57,547 nucleotides of DNA from Campylobacteraceae bacterium (GTDB lineage Bacteria > Campylobacterota > Campylobacteria > Campylobacterales > Sulfurovaceae). The position numbers were made by a program, and so were the translations under genes. The notes beneath the pieces were generated by a model that had not been told where the DNA came from, did no database searches, and was given only the letters and a program-made list of their open reading frames with translations. The first letter of the stretch is position 1, and each line of letters opens with the position of its first letter. Shown piece by piece: positions 57,465 to 57,547 of the stretch. The stretch spans positions 1-57,547 of the forward strand of contig JALVTE010000002.1 of NCBI GenBank assembly GCA_027024155.1. The letters are read 5' to 3'.

Positions 57465-57547
57465 TTATATTGGTACTTCCACATCCATATACTCATAAAT
57501 CTTTTTCTGTTTTTGTAATATTTCACCTACCTGCAGTTTGTTTCCAG
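57465..57547 (-). CDS. Partial gene at the window edge, C-terminus only
   Basis: The last 83 nt contain an open minus-strand frame without a start: GNKLQVGEILQKQKKIYEYM then DVEVPI and a stop at 57465. It has coding character but is too short to identify. Confidence 0.35.
   Translation of the reverse strand, partial: GNKLQVGEILQKQKKIYEYMDVEVPI

Overview
The window is a 57.5 kb AT-rich, gene-dense chromosomal segment of a Campylobacterota (epsilonproteobacterial) genome, most like the sulfur-oxidising Sulfurimonas/Sulfurovum side of the phylum. The evidence is the gene order (atpD-G-A-H-F-F' preceded by parB-parA-birA-fmt), a diheme cytochrome c1 in a petABC operon, a CcoI/CcoS cbb3-oxidase maturation pair, an MTA/SAH nucleosidase of the kind used in the futalosine menaquinone route, a CAP-domain lipoprotein, and a sulfide:quinone-reductase-like flavoprotein next to a TauE/SafE permease. 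No rRNA, tRNA or CRISPR array was recognised.

Layout. 1-10168 (all minus): ATP synthase, chromosome partitioning, biotin ligase, methionyl-tRNA formyltransferase, glutamate kinase and Obg. 10377-13486 (plus): a large XRE/cupin-like regulator and a YajR-like MFS exporter. 13857-17206 (minus): LptG, Pth, ribosomal protein L25 and a lipoprotein. 17283-18965 (plus): DNA polymerase X with a degraded PHP domain, apparently read from a leaderless mRNA. 19129-24930 (minus): HAD phosphatase, TtcA-like, MqnB/MTAN, FabD, two small conserved proteins, RsmG and RibA. 25140-35322 (plus): ccoI, ccoS, exonuclease, hisH, an ATPase+TOPRIM pair, hisA, prmA, ftsH, pssA. 35651-43077 (minus): queE, moaA, petCBA, an uncharacterised protein and mnmG. 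43135-45791 (plus): ribE, cupin, CAP lipoprotein, DksA-like. 45940-50443 (minus): TauE, a thioredoxin-fold protein without cysteines, SQR-like, pabB, pyrB. 50628-55884: cytochrome c with an FNR-type box, bioD (minus), clpS-clpA-aat-tal. 55948-57547: a frameshifted IS256-family element cutting off a dodecin gene, with unrelated fragments beyond it.

The most unusual content lies between the genes. A dense set of modular palindromic repeats fills most gaps: (i) elements with two inverted arms, each of about five tandem 7-nt units (AAGCNNA or GAGCNNA); (ii) ATTCCC..GGGAAT repeats resembling neisserial dRS3; (iii) larger elements with terminal inverted repeats built on CCATTAAGTTAAGGA that enclose the other two concentrically; (iv) a small hairpin family whose stem shows compensatory changes; and (v) a 268-bp element with 32-bp terminal repeats and two hairpins whose apical loops are complementary. 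Several genes take their stop codons, or C-terminal residues, from these repeats.

The accessory candidate is the two-gene ATPase/TOPRIM cassette (29399-31002) placed between hisH and hisA. It resembles the split OLD-family/PARIS type of defence system, but its function is not proven here.
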